Source: Homarus americanus (lineage: Eukaryota; Arthropoda; Malacostraca; Decapoda; Nephropidae). From it: DNA of 64,000 nt. The translations under genes were made by a program, and so were the position numbers. The stretch lies in NCBI RefSeq assembly GCF_018991925.1, contig NW_024752024.1, forward strand, positions 36,405-100,404, in the 5' to 3' direction. The notes beneath the pieces are model-generated. The model searched no databases, had not been told where the DNA came from, and saw only the letters and a program-made list of their open reading frames with translations. Each line of letters starts with the position of its first letter. Within the stretch, counting starts at the first letter, position 1. This document shows positions 17,236 to 33,000 of the stretch, piece after piece.

Positions 17236-18969
17236 TAAGGACCTAATTATAACAAATCCACGACAATGATTATAGAAACCACGTGATTATAACAACCACG
17301 ACTTAGGTCATAAACACGACCATGATTATAACAACCACGACAATGATCATAGCCACGACCATAATTACAACAACAACGACCAGGATTATAAAAACCACGA
17401 CTATGATTATAACAACCACACCATGATTATAACAACCACGACAATGATCATAGCCACGACCATAATTATAACACCCACGACCATGATTATAGAAACCACG
17501 ACCATGATTATAACAACCACGACCGAGATTAAAACAACCACGACCATGATTATAACAACCACGACTATGATCATAAATAACCACGAATATGATTATGGCC
17601 ACGACCAAAATTATTATAACAACAACGACCATGATTATAACAACTACGACCATGATTATTGTAGAAACCACGACCATGATTATAACAACCACGACCATGA
17701 TTATAACAACCACGACCATGATAATAACAACGACGACCATGATTATAACAACCACGACCATGATTTTAACACCCACGACTATGATCATATCCAGGACCAT
17801 GATTATAACAACCACGACCATGATTATAACAACCACGACCAAGATTATAACAACCACAACCATGATTATAACAACCACGATCATGATTATAACAACCACG
17901 ACTATGATTATAACACCCACGACTATGATCATAACCAGGACCATGATTATAACAACCACGACCATGATTGTAGAAACCACGGCCATGATTATAACAACCA
18001 CGACCATGATTATAACAACCACGAACATGATTATAACAACCACGACCATGATTATAACAACCACACCTATGATCATAGCCACGACCATAATTATAACACC
18101 CACTACCATGATTATAGAAACCAGGACCATGATTATAACAACCATGACCATGATTAACAACCACGAGCATGATTATAACAACCACGACTATGATCATTGC
18201 CACAAACATAAATATAACAACAACGACCATGATTATAAAAACCACGACTATGATTATAACAACCACACCATAATTATAACTACCACGACTATGATCATAG
18301 TCACTACCATGATTATAACAACAACGACCATGATTATAACTGTCACGACTATGATCATAACCACGACCATGATTCTGACAACCACGACCATGATTATACC
18401 CACTATGACTATGATCATAGCCACGACCATAATTATAACACCCACGACCATGATTATAGAAACCAGGACCATGAACATAACAACCAGGACCATGATTATA
18501 ACAACCACGACCATGATTATAACAACCACGACCATGATTATAACAACCACGACTACGATCATAGCCACGACCATAATTATAACAACAATGACCATGATTA
18601 TAAAAACCACAGCATGATTATAACTGCCACGACTATGATCATAACCACGACCATGATTATAACAACCACGACTATGATCATTGCCACGACCATAATTATA
18701 ACAACAACGACCATGATTATAACTATCACGACTATGATCAAAACCACGACCATGATTCTATCAAGCACGACCATGATTATAACCACCAAGACTATGATCA
18801 TAGCCACGACCATAATTATAACAACAACGACCATAATTATAAAAACCACGACTATGATTATAACAACTACGACCATGATTATAACAAAAATGACTATGAT
18901 TATAACAATTATGACTATGATTATATCACCCACGACCATGATTATAACACCTACGACTATCATCATAAA

Positions 18970-19510
18970 CCACGGGCATGATCATAACCAAGACCATGAT
19001 TATAACACCCACGACCATCATTATAACAACCACGACCAACAGTATAACAACCACGACTATGATCAGAGCCACGACCATAATTATAACAACAACGACCATG
19101 ATTATAACTACCACGACCAACATTATAACAACCACGACTATGATCAGAGCCACGACCATAATTATAACAACAACGACCATGATTTTAACTACCACGACTA
19201 TGATTATAACAACCACGAACATGATTATATCAACCACGACTATGATCATAGCCACGACGGTAATTATAACAACCACGACAATGATTATAGAAACCACGTG
19301 TATGATTATAACAACCACGACCATGATTATAACAACCACGATCATGATTATGACAACAACGACTATGATCATCGCCACGACAATAATTATAATAACAACG
19401 ACCACGATTGTAAAAACCACGACTATGATCATAACCACGACCACGATTCTAACAACCACGACCATGATTTTCACAACCACGATCATGATAATAACAACCA
19501 AGACCATGAT
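18970..19510. repeat. Higher-order repeat copy 3
   Basis: It matches copy 1 variant by variant, including the gacggtaattataac, gaaaccacgtgtatg and gatcatcgcc units, with only scattered substitutions. The copy continues into the degraded tract after 19,510. Confidence 0.75.
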
Positions 19511-21600
19511 TATAGAAACCACGACCAGATTATAACAACCCGCCGATTATAACACTTCGAACATGATTATAACAACCGACCATGATTATACAACCACGAA
19601 TACCATTATGGCCACGACCAAAATTATAACAACAACGACAATGATTATAACAACCACGACCATGATTGTAGAAACCACGACCATGATTATAACAACCACG
19701 ACCGCGATTATAACAACACGACCATGATAATAACAACTACGACCCGATTATAACAACCACACTATGATTATAACTACCGACTATGATCCAACATCGACCA
19801 TGATTCTAACAACCCGACCATGATTATGACAACCACGACCATGATTAAAGCAACCCGACCAAGATTATAACAACCGCCATGATTATAATAACCCACGACC
19901 ATGATTATAAGAACACAACATGATCTTAGCCACGACCATAATTATAACACCCGACCATGATTATAGAAACCACGACTATGATCATAGCCACGACCATAAT
20001 TATAACAACAACGTCCACGATTATAACAACCACGACCATGATTGTAGAAACCACGACCATGATTATAACAACCACGACCGATTATAACAGCCGACCATGA
20101 TAATAACAACTACGACCATGATTATAACAACCACGCCATGATTATAACTACCACGACTGATCGAGCATGACCCATGATTCTAACAACCACGACCATGATT
20201 ACCAACCGACCATGTACAACAACGACCATGATTATAAAAACCACGACTATGATTATAACAACTACGACCATGATTATAACAACCACGACCATGATTAAAA
20301 CAACCACGAACATGATTATAACAACCACGACCATGATTATAACTACCACGAATATGATCATAACCGACCGCCAGTTCTAACAACCACGACCATGATTATA
20401 ACCACCGACTATGATCATAGCCGACCATGATTATAAAACCTCAACTATGATCATAGCCGACCACAATTACGCTAACAACGACCATGATTATAAAACACGA
20501 CTACGATTATAACAACCACGACCATGATTATAACAACCACGACCGATTATATCACCCACAACCACGTTATAACAACCACTACTATGATTATAACAAACAC
20601 GAACATGATTATAACAACCACGACAATTATTATAACAACCACGACCTCGATTATAACAACCACGACCACGATTATATCACCCACGACCATGATTATAACA
20701 ACCACGACCAAGATTATAACAATCACGACCATCATTATAACAACCACGACCAAAATTATAACCACGACTTTGATTATAACAACCTGGACCTTGATTATCT
20801 CAACCCGACCCGCGATTATAACACCCACGACCATGATTATAACAGCAAGACTATAATCATAACCACGATCATGATTATAACCGCGACGATGATTACAACA
20901 CCACGGCTTATTATAACAATAACAACCGCAGTCATAACAACCAAGACCACGATTATAACAATCACGACTATGATCATAACCCGACCATGATTATAACAAC
21001 CACGACTTTGTCATAACCACCACCAGTTATAACAACCACAACCATGATTATAACAACTACGACCATGATTATAACACCCACTACCATGATTATGAAACCA
21101 GGACCATGATTATAACAACCATGACCATGATAAACAACCACGAGCATGATTATAACAACCACGACTATGATCATAGCCACAAACATAATTATAACAACAA
21201 CGACCATGATTATAAAAACCATGACTATGATTATAACAACCACACCATAATTATAACTACCACGACTATGATCATAGCCGACCGCCAGTTATAACAACAA
21301 CGACCATTATTGAAAAACCACGACTTTGATTATAACAACCACGACACGATTATAACAACCGACCATGATTATATCACGACCCATTATAACAACCACTACT
21401 ATGATTATAACAACCACGACCAGTTATAACCCACGACGAATTATTATAACAACCACGACCTCGATTATAACAACCACGACGATGATTATATCACCACGAC
21501 CATGATTATAACAACTACGACCATGATTGTAAAAACAACGACCATGATTATAACAACCGACCATGATTATAACAACCACGACCCCATTGATAACAACCAC
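19510..21600. repeat. Array block D: indel-rich copy of the 14.9-16.5 kb segment
   Basis: The order of rare variants follows 14,900-16,520: ggccacgaccaaaattat, gacaatgatt, tgtagaaacc, gataataacaactacgacc, catcgaccatgattctaac, gattatgacaacc, and later acaattattataac then gacctcgattataac. Many units, however, have lost 1-3 bases. The offset to the cleaner copy falls from about 4,604 bp at the start to about 4,425 bp at the gacctcg unit, so roughly 180 bases are missing over 2.1 kb. Confidence 0.7.
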
Positions 21601-24010
21601 GACCACGATTATAACAAACACGACTATGATCATAGCCACGACCATAATTATAACACCCACTACCATGATTATAGAAACCAGGACCATGATTATGCCAACC
21701 ATGACCATGATTAACAACCACGAGCATGATTATAACAACCACGACAATCATTATAACAAACACGACCACTATTATAACAACCAGGACCTTGATTATATCA
21801 ACCACGACCATGATTATAACACCCACGACCATGATTATAACAACCAAGACTATGATCATAACCACGACCATGATTATAACAACCGCGACGATGATTACAA
21901 CAACCACGGCCATTATTATAAATAATAAACCATGATCATAACAACCAAGACCATGATTATAACAATCACGACTATGATCATAACCACGACCATGGTTATA
22001 ACAACCACGACTTTGATCATAACCACGACCATGATTATAACAACCACAACCATGATTATAACAACTACGACCATGATTATAACACCCACTACCATGATTA
22101 TAGAAACCAGGACCATGATTATAACAACCATGACCATGATAAACAACCACGAGCATGATTATAACAACCACGACTATGATCATAGCCACAAACATAATTA
22201 TAACAACAACGACCATGATTATAAAAACCACGACTATGGTTATAACAACCAAACCATAATTATAACTACCACGACTATGATCATAGCCACGACCATGATT
22301 ATAACAACCTCGACTATGATCATAGCCACGACCATAATTATAACAACAACGACCATTATTATAAAAACCACGACTTTGATTATAACAACCACGACCATGA
22401 TTATAACAACCACGACAATCATTATAACCAACACGACCACGATTATAACAACCACGACCATGATTATATCACCCACGACCATGATTATAACAACCACTAC
22501 TATGATTATAACAACCACGACCATGATTATAACAACCACGACAATTATTATAACAACAACGACCTCGATTATAACAACCACGACCATGATTATATCACCC
22601 ACGACCATGATTATAACAACCACGACCAAGATTATAACAAAAACGACCATGATTATAACAACCATGACCAAGATTATAACAAACACGACTTTGATTATAA
22701 CAACCAGGAACTTGATTATATCAACCACGACCATGATTATAACACCCACGACCATGATTATAGCAACCAAGACTCTGATCATAACCACGACCATGATTAT
22801 AACAACCGCGACGATGATTACAACAACCACGGCCATGATTATAACAACCACGAATATGATTATAACAACCACGATAATGATTATATCAGCCACGACCAAG
22901 ATTATAACAACCACGGCAATGATTATAACAACCACAACCATGTTATAACAACCACGACCATGATTATAACAACCACGACTATGATCATAACCACGACCAT
23001 GATTATAACAACCACGACTATGATCATAACCACAACCATGATTATAACAACTACGACCATGATTATAACACCCACTACCATGATTATAGAAACCTGGACC
23101 ATGATTATAACAACCATGACCATGATTAACAACCATGAGCATGATTATAACAACCACGACTATGATCATAGCCACGAACATAATTATAACAACAATGACC
23201 ATGATTATAAAAACAACGACTATGATTATAACAACCACACCAAGATTATAACTTACACTATGATCATAGCCACGACCATAATTATAACAACAACGACCAT
23301 GATTACAAAAACCAAGACCATGATTATAACAACCACGACCATGATTATAACAACCACGACAATCATTATAACAACCAATAACCACGATTATAAAAAACCA
23401 CACTATGATTATAAATCAACCACGACGATTATAACAACCACGACAATTTTTATAACAACCACGACCTCGATTATAACAACCACGACCATGATTATATCAC
23501 CCACGACCATGATTTTAGAAACCACGACCATTATTATAACAACCACGACCATGATCATAACAACCACAACCATGATTATAACAACCACGACTATGATCAT
23601 AGCCACGACCATAATTATAACAACCACGACCATGATTATAACAACCACGTCCATGATTATAAAAACCACTACTATGATTATATCACCCACGACCATGATA
23701 ATAAAACCTACGACTATGATCATAAACAACGAGCATGATCATAACCAAGACCATGATTATAACAACCACGACCATGATTATAACAACCACGACTACGATT
23801 ATATCACCGAAGACCATGATCATAATAACCACTACTGTGATTATAACACTCACGACCATGATTATAACAACCACGACTTTGATCATAACCACGACCATGA
23901 TTATAACAAACACGACGATGATTATAACAACCACGACCATGATTATAACAATCACAACCATGATAATTACAACCAAGACCATGATTATAACAACCATGAC
24001 TATGATATAA
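21600..24010. repeat. Array block E: cleaner diverged satellite
   Basis: Unit structure returns to mostly intact 21- and 18-bp forms. A recurring cassette reads actaccatgattatagaaacc, then a shortened unit gattaacaaccacgagc, then agccacaaacataattataac. It lies near 21,660, 22,085 and 23,070, with an earlier copy near 18,105. Another cassette ends in aaccgcgacgatgattac near 21,881 and 22,806. Confidence 0.7.
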
Positions 24011-27000
24011 CAACCACGTGCATGATTATATCAGCCCGACCTTGATTATAACAACCACGACCATGATTATAACAGCCACAACCATGTTATAACCACGACC
24101 ATGATTATAACAACCATACCATGATTATAACAACCACGCCTGGTCATAACCATGACCATGATTATAACAACCACGACTATGATCATAACCACAACCATTA
24201 TTATAACAACCGACCATGAATATAACAGCCACGACCATGGTGCGCACGGCTATGATCATAACCCGATACATGATTATAACTTAGCCAAGACCATGATTTA
24301 TAACAATGAAGACTATGATTATAGCAACCACGACCATTATAATATCACCACGACCATGATTATAACAGCCACATTTATTATAACCACGACCATGATTATA
24401 ACAGCGACGACCATGATTATACAATGACCGCGGTATAACCACGACCATGATTATAACAACCACACGACCTTGATTATAACTTAGCCACACCGCCAGTTAT
24501 AACAGCCACGACTATGATCATAACGCGACCATGATTGCCTTAGCCACGACTATGATCATAACAGCAACCATGATTTATATAGCCTCGACCATGATTATAG
24601 CATCCACGACCATGATTATATCACTTACGACTATGATCATAACCACGACCATGATTATAGCAACAGCCACGACTTTGATCATAACCACAGCCATGATTAT
24701 AACAGCCACAACCGCCAGTTATAACAGCTTCGACCATGATTATAACACCCACTACCATGATTATAGAAACCAGGACCGTGCTAACGGCATGACCGCGTTA
24801 ACAACCACGAGCATAATAATAACAACCACGACTATGATCCGCCAGCCACGAACATAATTATATGCCAACAACGACCGCCAGTTATAAAAACCGACTATGA
24901 TTATAACAACCACACCATGATTATAACTTTACCGACTATGATCGCCTTGGCGACCATGATTATAACAACCTCGACTATGATCTGCTCCAGGACCATAATT
25001 ATAACAACTTAGCGACCATTATTATAAAAACCACGACTATGAATATAACAACCACGACCATGATTATAACAACCACAGCAATTCATTATAACAGAAACAC
25101 GACCACGATTATATAACAACCTGACCATGATTATATCACCCCACGACCCAGCGGATTATAACCACTACTATGATTGTAACAATACGACCATGATTATAAC
25201 AACCGACGAATTGTGCCAACAGCCGGCATGATTATAACAACCACAGCCATGATTATAACAGCCACGACCATGATTATAACAAACTACGACTATGATCATA
25301 ACACAGGCCATAATTACTTACCCACTACCATGATTACATAGAAACCAGGACCATGATTATGCCAGCCGCGGCCATGATTAACAACCACGAGCATGATTAT
25401 AACAACCACGACTATGATCATGGCCACGAACGTAATTATAATAACAACATTATGATTATACAAAACGCGACTATGATTATAACAACCACCATGATTGCCA
25501 AACTACCACATTATGATCATAGCAACGACCATGATTATAACAACCGACTATGATCATGGCGACTATAATTATAACAACAGCGAGCATTATTATAAAGCCG
25601 ACTATGATTATAACAACCCACGACTGCATGATTGCCAACAACCACGTTATTCACATTTTATAAACCGACCACTATTATAATACTTAGCCACGACCGCGGT
25701 TATATCACTGACCATGATTATAACAGCCACTACTAAGATTATAACAACCCGACCGCCCAGTTATAACAGCCACGACAATTATTATAACAACCACGACCTC
25801 GGTGTAACAACCACGACCATGATTATATCGCACGACCATGATTATAACAACTACGACCATGATTGTAGAAACCACGATATGATTATAACAACCGACCATG
25901 ATTATAACAACCACAGCCATAGTTATATAGCCACGACCATGATTGCCAACAGCCGACTATGATCATAGCCTGACCGCATTCATAACAATCACGACCATGA
26001 TTATTACAGCCGACTATGATCACTAACAACAGCCATGATTATAACAACCTCGTCATGATTACATAACATCCCACAGCCATGATTATAGCACCTCGACTGA
26101 TCATAAACCACAAGCATGATCATAACCAAGACCATGATTAAAAACAATACGACCATGGTTATAGCTTAACCCGCGTCAATGATTTATAACAGCGACTCGT
26201 TATATCGCGACGACCATGATTATAACAGCGACGACTTTGATAATAACCACGACCATGATTATAACAAACGACGATGATTATAACATACGACCATGATTAT
26301 AACAGTCACAACCGCAGTTATCGCCAAAACCGCGGATTATATGTAATCGGCTATGATTATAACAACCACGACCATGATTATAACAACCACGACCATGATT
26401 ATACGTACGGCCGCGGTGTAGCAGCCGACCATCGTGCGGCAACCACGACTATGTTTATAGCCACAACCATAATTATAGCAACCCACGACCATGATTATAA
26501 CAGCCAGATCCATGATTACAACAGCCAAGACCATGATTATATCAGCCAAGACCATGATAATATCACCTGACATGATTATAGCAACCATTTATGATTGCTT
26601 AATGCAACCATAGTATAGCAACAGCATTGTGATAGTAACTACCGCGACTATGATTGCCAACCACGACCATGATTATAACAGCCACAACCATGATTTATAA
26701 CAGCCACGACCGCGGTGCGTAGAAACCACAACCATGATTGCCAACAGCCACGACCATGATTGGCAAACCACGACCATGGGTATAACAACCACGACCATGA
26801 TTATAACAATACAACCATGGAATATAACTGGCGAATCATGATTATAACAATCACGAATATGATCCATAACCACAACCATGATTATAACAACCGGCCGCCA
26901 GTTATAACAACGACGAATATGATTATAACAGCCACGACCATGATAATATCACCCGCAACCATGATTATAACAGCCACGACCATGATTATAACAGCCGCGA

Positions 27001-30000
27001 CGATGATTACAACAACCGGCGCATGATTATAACAATACGATTATGATTATAACAACCACGATCATGATTATATCAGCCGACCAAGATTATAACAACCGGC
27101 AATGATTGTAACAACCACAACCGTATTTATAACAACCACGACCATGATTATAACAATACGACTATGATCATAACCACGACCATGATTATAACAGCCACGA
27201 CTGATCATAACCACAGCCATGATTATAACAGCACACGACCATGATTATAACACCCACTGGCAGGTATAGAAACCTGGACCATGATTATAACAACCGCGAA
27301 GGCCATGATTAGCAACCATGAGCATGATTATAACAATACGACTTCGTCATAGCCGCGAACGCCAATTATAACAACGGCGAAGAAGCCGCTGTTAAAACAT
27401 GACTATGATTATAACAACCACACCAAGATTATATCTACCACGACTATGATCTTAGCCACGACCATAATTATAGCAACGACCATGATGCAAAAACCAATTT
27501 ATGATTATAACAGCCACGACCATGATTACTTGCTAGCGCGACAATCATTATAGCAACCACGACCACGATTATAACAACCGACCATGATTATATCACCTAC
27601 GACCATGATTATAACAGCCACTACTAAGAATATAACAACCACGACTGTGATTATAACAACCGACAATTTTGTGCTAACAACCGACCTCGATTACTAACAG
27701 CCGACCATGATTATATCACCCACGACCATGATTATAACAACCACGACCATGATTTTTAGAAACCACGACCATGATTATAACAGCCACGGCCATGATTATA
27801 ACAACCATAACCATGATTATAACAACCACGACTATGATCATAGCCCGCGACCATAATTATAACAACCACGACCATAATTATAACAGCCGACCATGATTAT
27901 AACACTACGACTATGATCGCAAACAGCAGACATGATCATAGCAAGACCGCCCGATTATAACAGCCCGCGACCTGTGATTACTTAACAGCCACGACTACGA
28001 TTATATCACCGAAGACCATGATTATAATAACCCACTACTGAGTTATAACACTCCGACCATGATTATAATAGCCACGGCTTTGATTATAACCGACCATGAT
28101 TACCAACAAGCGACGATGATTATAACAGCCACGACCATGATTATATGGCCACGACCGCCCGGTTATATCACCTACGACTATGATCGCAAACAACGAGCAT
28201 GATCATAACCAAGACCAGATTATAACAACCCGCGATACGCTGATTGCCAACAACCGCATTTTACGATTATATCACCGAAGACCATGATTATAATAACCAC
28301 TACTATGATTATAACGCCACGACCATGATTATAACAACCACGACTTTGATGCAACCACGACCATGATTATAACAACCAAGACGCCGTTATAACAATGAGG
28401 AGCTATGATTATAACAACCCACGACCATTATGTATCTTACATTATGATTATAACAACCGCGACTATGACCATAACGTGGTTATAGCAACCACGACCATGA
28501 TTATACAGCGCGACCGCCGCTGTGATTATAACAGCCACGACCATGATTATAACAGCACATTTATGATTATAATAACCTGCGCGGTATAACAGCCACGACT
28601 ATGATCATAACCCGACCATGATTATAACTTAACCCGACTATGGTCTCAGCAGCGCGGTTCAACAGCCTCGACCATGATTATAGCATCCACGACCATGATT
28701 GCCTTTTACGACTATGATCATAACCACGACCATGATTACTAACAACCCACGACTTTTGATGTAACCACAACCATGATTATAAGAACACAGCCATGATTGC
28801 CAACAGCTTCGACCGTTTAGCACCCACTACCATGATTATAAAGCCGGTTCATGATTATAGCAACAGCCATGACCATGATTAACAACCACGAGCATAATAA
28901 TAACAACCCACGACTATGATCGCCCAGCCACGGCACCATTATAGCGACCGCGTGTAAAACCACGACTATGATTATAACAACCACACCATGATTATAACTA
29001 CCCGACTATGATCATAGCAGCGGCAAATTTTCAGCACCGACTTCCTGATCGCGCTACGACCGCCGTTATAACAACAGCGACCATTATTATAAAATGCGAC
29101 TATGATTATAATAACAACCACGACCATGATTACTTAACAGCCACAACAATCATTATAACAAGCACGACCACGCGATTATATCATGCGACCATGATTATAT
29201 CACCTGGGCCATGATTATAACAACCACTACTATGATTATAACCCACGACCAAGTTATAACTTAACCGACAATTACTATTATAACAACCACGACACCGATT
29301 TATAACAGCCACGACCATGATTATATCACCCACGACCATGATTATATACTTCGACCATGATTGTAGAAACCACGACCATGATTTATAACAACCACGACCA
29401 TGATTATATACAACCATGAATTATAACAGCCACGACCATGATTACATAATAAACACGACTATGATCATAGCGTACGACCATAATTATAGCACCCACTACC
29501 GCTGATTATGAAACCAGGACCATGATTGCTGACCATGACCATGATTAACAGCCACACCATGATTATAACTACCACGTATGATCATAGCAACGACCATGAT
29601 TATTACAACCTCGACTATGATCATAGCCACGACCATAATTATAACAACGTAGAGCCATTATTATAAAGCCACGGCTATGATTATAACAACCACGACCATG
29701 ATTATAACAGCCACAGCAATCATTATAACAAACCGCGACCACGATTATAACAACCCGACACCATGATTATATATCACCTACGACCGCCAGTTATAACAAC
29801 CCACGACCATGATTACTAACAACCACAGCCATACAGAGTTATAGCAACCACGACCATGATTATAACAGCCACGACTATGATCATAGCCACGACCACTTGG
29901 TATAACAATCACGACCATGATTATAACAGCCACGACTATGATCATAACAACAGCCATGATTATAACGGCCTCGACCATGATTATAGCATCACAGCCGCTG

Positions 30001-33000
30001 ATTATAACACCCTCGACTATGATCGCAAGCCACAAGCATGATCATAACCAAGACCATGATTAAAACAACCACGACCATGTGTAACATACGACAATGATTA
30101 TAACAACCACGACTACGATTATATCACCGTATTATGATTAAAACAACTTGCTGACTTTGATAATAACCACGACCGCCGAGTTATAACAAAACACGACGAT
30201 AGTTATAACAACCCGCGATATGATTATAACAATCACAACCATGATTATAACAGCCAAAACCATGATTATAACAATCACGACTATGATTATAATAACCACG
30301 ACCATGATTATAGCAACCCACGACCATGATTATACAACCGACCATGAGTTATAGCAAGCCACGACCATCATTATGACAGCCGACTATGATTATAATACAA
30401 CCATAATTATAACAACCCGACCATGATTATTAACAACCAGAACCATGATTACAATAGCCAAGACCATGATTATAACAGCCAAGACTATGATAATATCACC
30501 CCACGACCATGATTATAACAACCCACGACTATGATTATAGCTGCCATAATTATAGCAACAACGGCCATGATAGTAACTACCACGACTATGATTATAACCA
30601 CGACCATGATTTATAACAGCCACAACCATGATTATAACAACCACGTATGATTGTAGAAACCACGACATGATTATAACAACCACGACCATGATTGTAACAA
30701 CCACAGCCATGATTAAAACAACCAAAACCACTGATTGCAACAATCACGACTATGATCATAACCACAACCATGATTATAACAACAACGGCCATGATTATAA
30801 CAACGACGACTATGATTTATAACAGCACGACCATGATAATATCACCCATGACCATGATTATAACAACCCACGACCATGATTATATCACCCTTACGACTAT
30901 GATCTGTCACGTCCATGGTTACATCAACCGCGCCCATGATTATAGCAACCACGACCAAGATTATAGCAACCACGACCATAATTATAATAACCCGACCATG
31001 ATTATAAGAGCCACAACTATGATCGCATACGAACATAATTATAACACCCACGACCATGATTATAAAGCCGACTATGATCATAGCCGACCATAATTATAAC
31101 AACAACGACCATTGTGCCAAATGCAACGACTAGCAATTATAACAACCACGACCACTTGATTATAACAACCACGACCAATCATTATAACAAACGGCCACGA
31201 TTTTAACAACCGACCATGATTATATCACCCACGACCATGATTATAACAGCCACTACTATGTTCACCCAACAACCACGACCTTTCGATTATAACAACCACG
31301 ATCATGATTATATCACCCGACCATGATTATAACAACCACGACCAGATTATACGACCGCCCAGTTATAACAACCCACGACCAGGGTATAACAAACACGACG
31401 TGATTATAACAAGCAAGAACTTGATTATATCAACCACGACCATGATTATAACACCCACGACCATGATTATAGCAACCAAGGCTTTGATCATAACCACGAC
31501 CATGATTATAACAACCGCGACGATGATTGCAACAACCGGCCATGATTACCAACAATCACAGCCATGATTTTAACAACCAGGGCCATACTTGCATAACAGT
31601 CGACTATGATCATAACCGGCCATGATTATAACAACCCACGGCCGCGATTATATAGCCACGACTATGAGTTAAAACAACCACGACCATATATCAGCCCGAC
31701 CATGATTATAACAACTACGACCATGATTATAACAACCACAACCATGTTATAACAACCCACGACCATGATTATAACAACCACACCGCCGGTCTAACGACCC
31801 GACTATGATCATTACCCACGACCATGATTATAACAACCCGGCTATGATAATAACCACAACCGCCCAGTTATAACAACTACAGCCATGATTGTAACACCCA
31901 CTACCATGATTATAGAAACCAGGACCATCATTGTAACAACCGCGGCCATGATTAACAACCACGAGCATGATTACCGCCAACCACTACCAAGATTATAACA
32001 ACCACGACCATGATTATAATAAACCACGACCATGATTATAAAGAACCACAACTATGATCATAGCCACGACCATAATTATAACAACCACGGCCATGATTAT
32101 AAACCACGACTATGATCATAGCCCGACCATAATTATAACAACAGCGACTATGATTATATAAGCCAAGACTATGATCATAACCACAAGCCATGATTATAAC
32201 AGCCCGACCATGATTATAACAACCCGACCATGATTATATCACCCGACTATCATCGCGTACGACCATGATTATAACAGCCACGACAATTATTATAACAACC
32301 ACGACCATGAGTTATATCACCCGACCATGATTATAACCACGACCAAGATTATAACAACCACGACCATGATTATATCAGCCACGACCAGATTATTACAAAC
32401 ACGACCTTGATTATAACAAACAGGAACTTGATTATATCAGCCGATATGATTAACACCCACGACCGCCAGTTATAGCCAAGGCTTTGATCCATAACCACGA
32501 CCATGATTATAACAGCCGCGACGATGATTACAGCAACCACGGCCATGATTATAACAATCACAGCCATGATTATAACCAACCAAGACCATGATTGCAACAA
32601 TCCGCATTCTGATCATCACCCGACATGATTATAACAACCCACGGCCATGATTATAGCAAGCAGGCTATGATTAAAGTAACCGACCATGATTATATCAGCC
32701 ACGACCATGAGTCCATAACAACCACAACCATGATTATAACAACCACAGCCATGTTATAACAACCACACGAGCATGATTATACTTAACCGCACCGCCAGTT
32801 ATAACAACCCGCATTATGATCGCAGCGACGACCATGATTATATATACGACTATGATCGCCAACCACAACCATGATTATAACGGCTACGACCCATGGACAT
32901 AGCACCCACACTACCATGATTATGAAACCAGGACCATCATTATAACAACCACTGATACTTGGAACAACCACGAGCATGATTATAACAGCCACGACCAGTG

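Larger units (their letters stand above)
10330..19500. repeat. Array block C: diverged units with TATGATCATA and higher-order duplications
   Basis: Unit spacing alternates between 21 and 18 bp because many units read gactatgatcataacc, which lacks one aca and creates a perfect 10-bp palindrome, TATGATCATA. Other recurring variants are tgtagaaacc, tatcaccc, cataattataac and ttctaacaacc. Ordered strings of these variants recur kilobases apart. The string containing ccacgggcatgatc, then aaccaacagtataac, then two gatcagagcc units starts near 14,365, 16,950 and 18,970. Indels here are mostly multiples of three, so long open frames persist. The largest (13674-15818) nevertheless slips register near codon 230. 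Confidence 0.8.
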
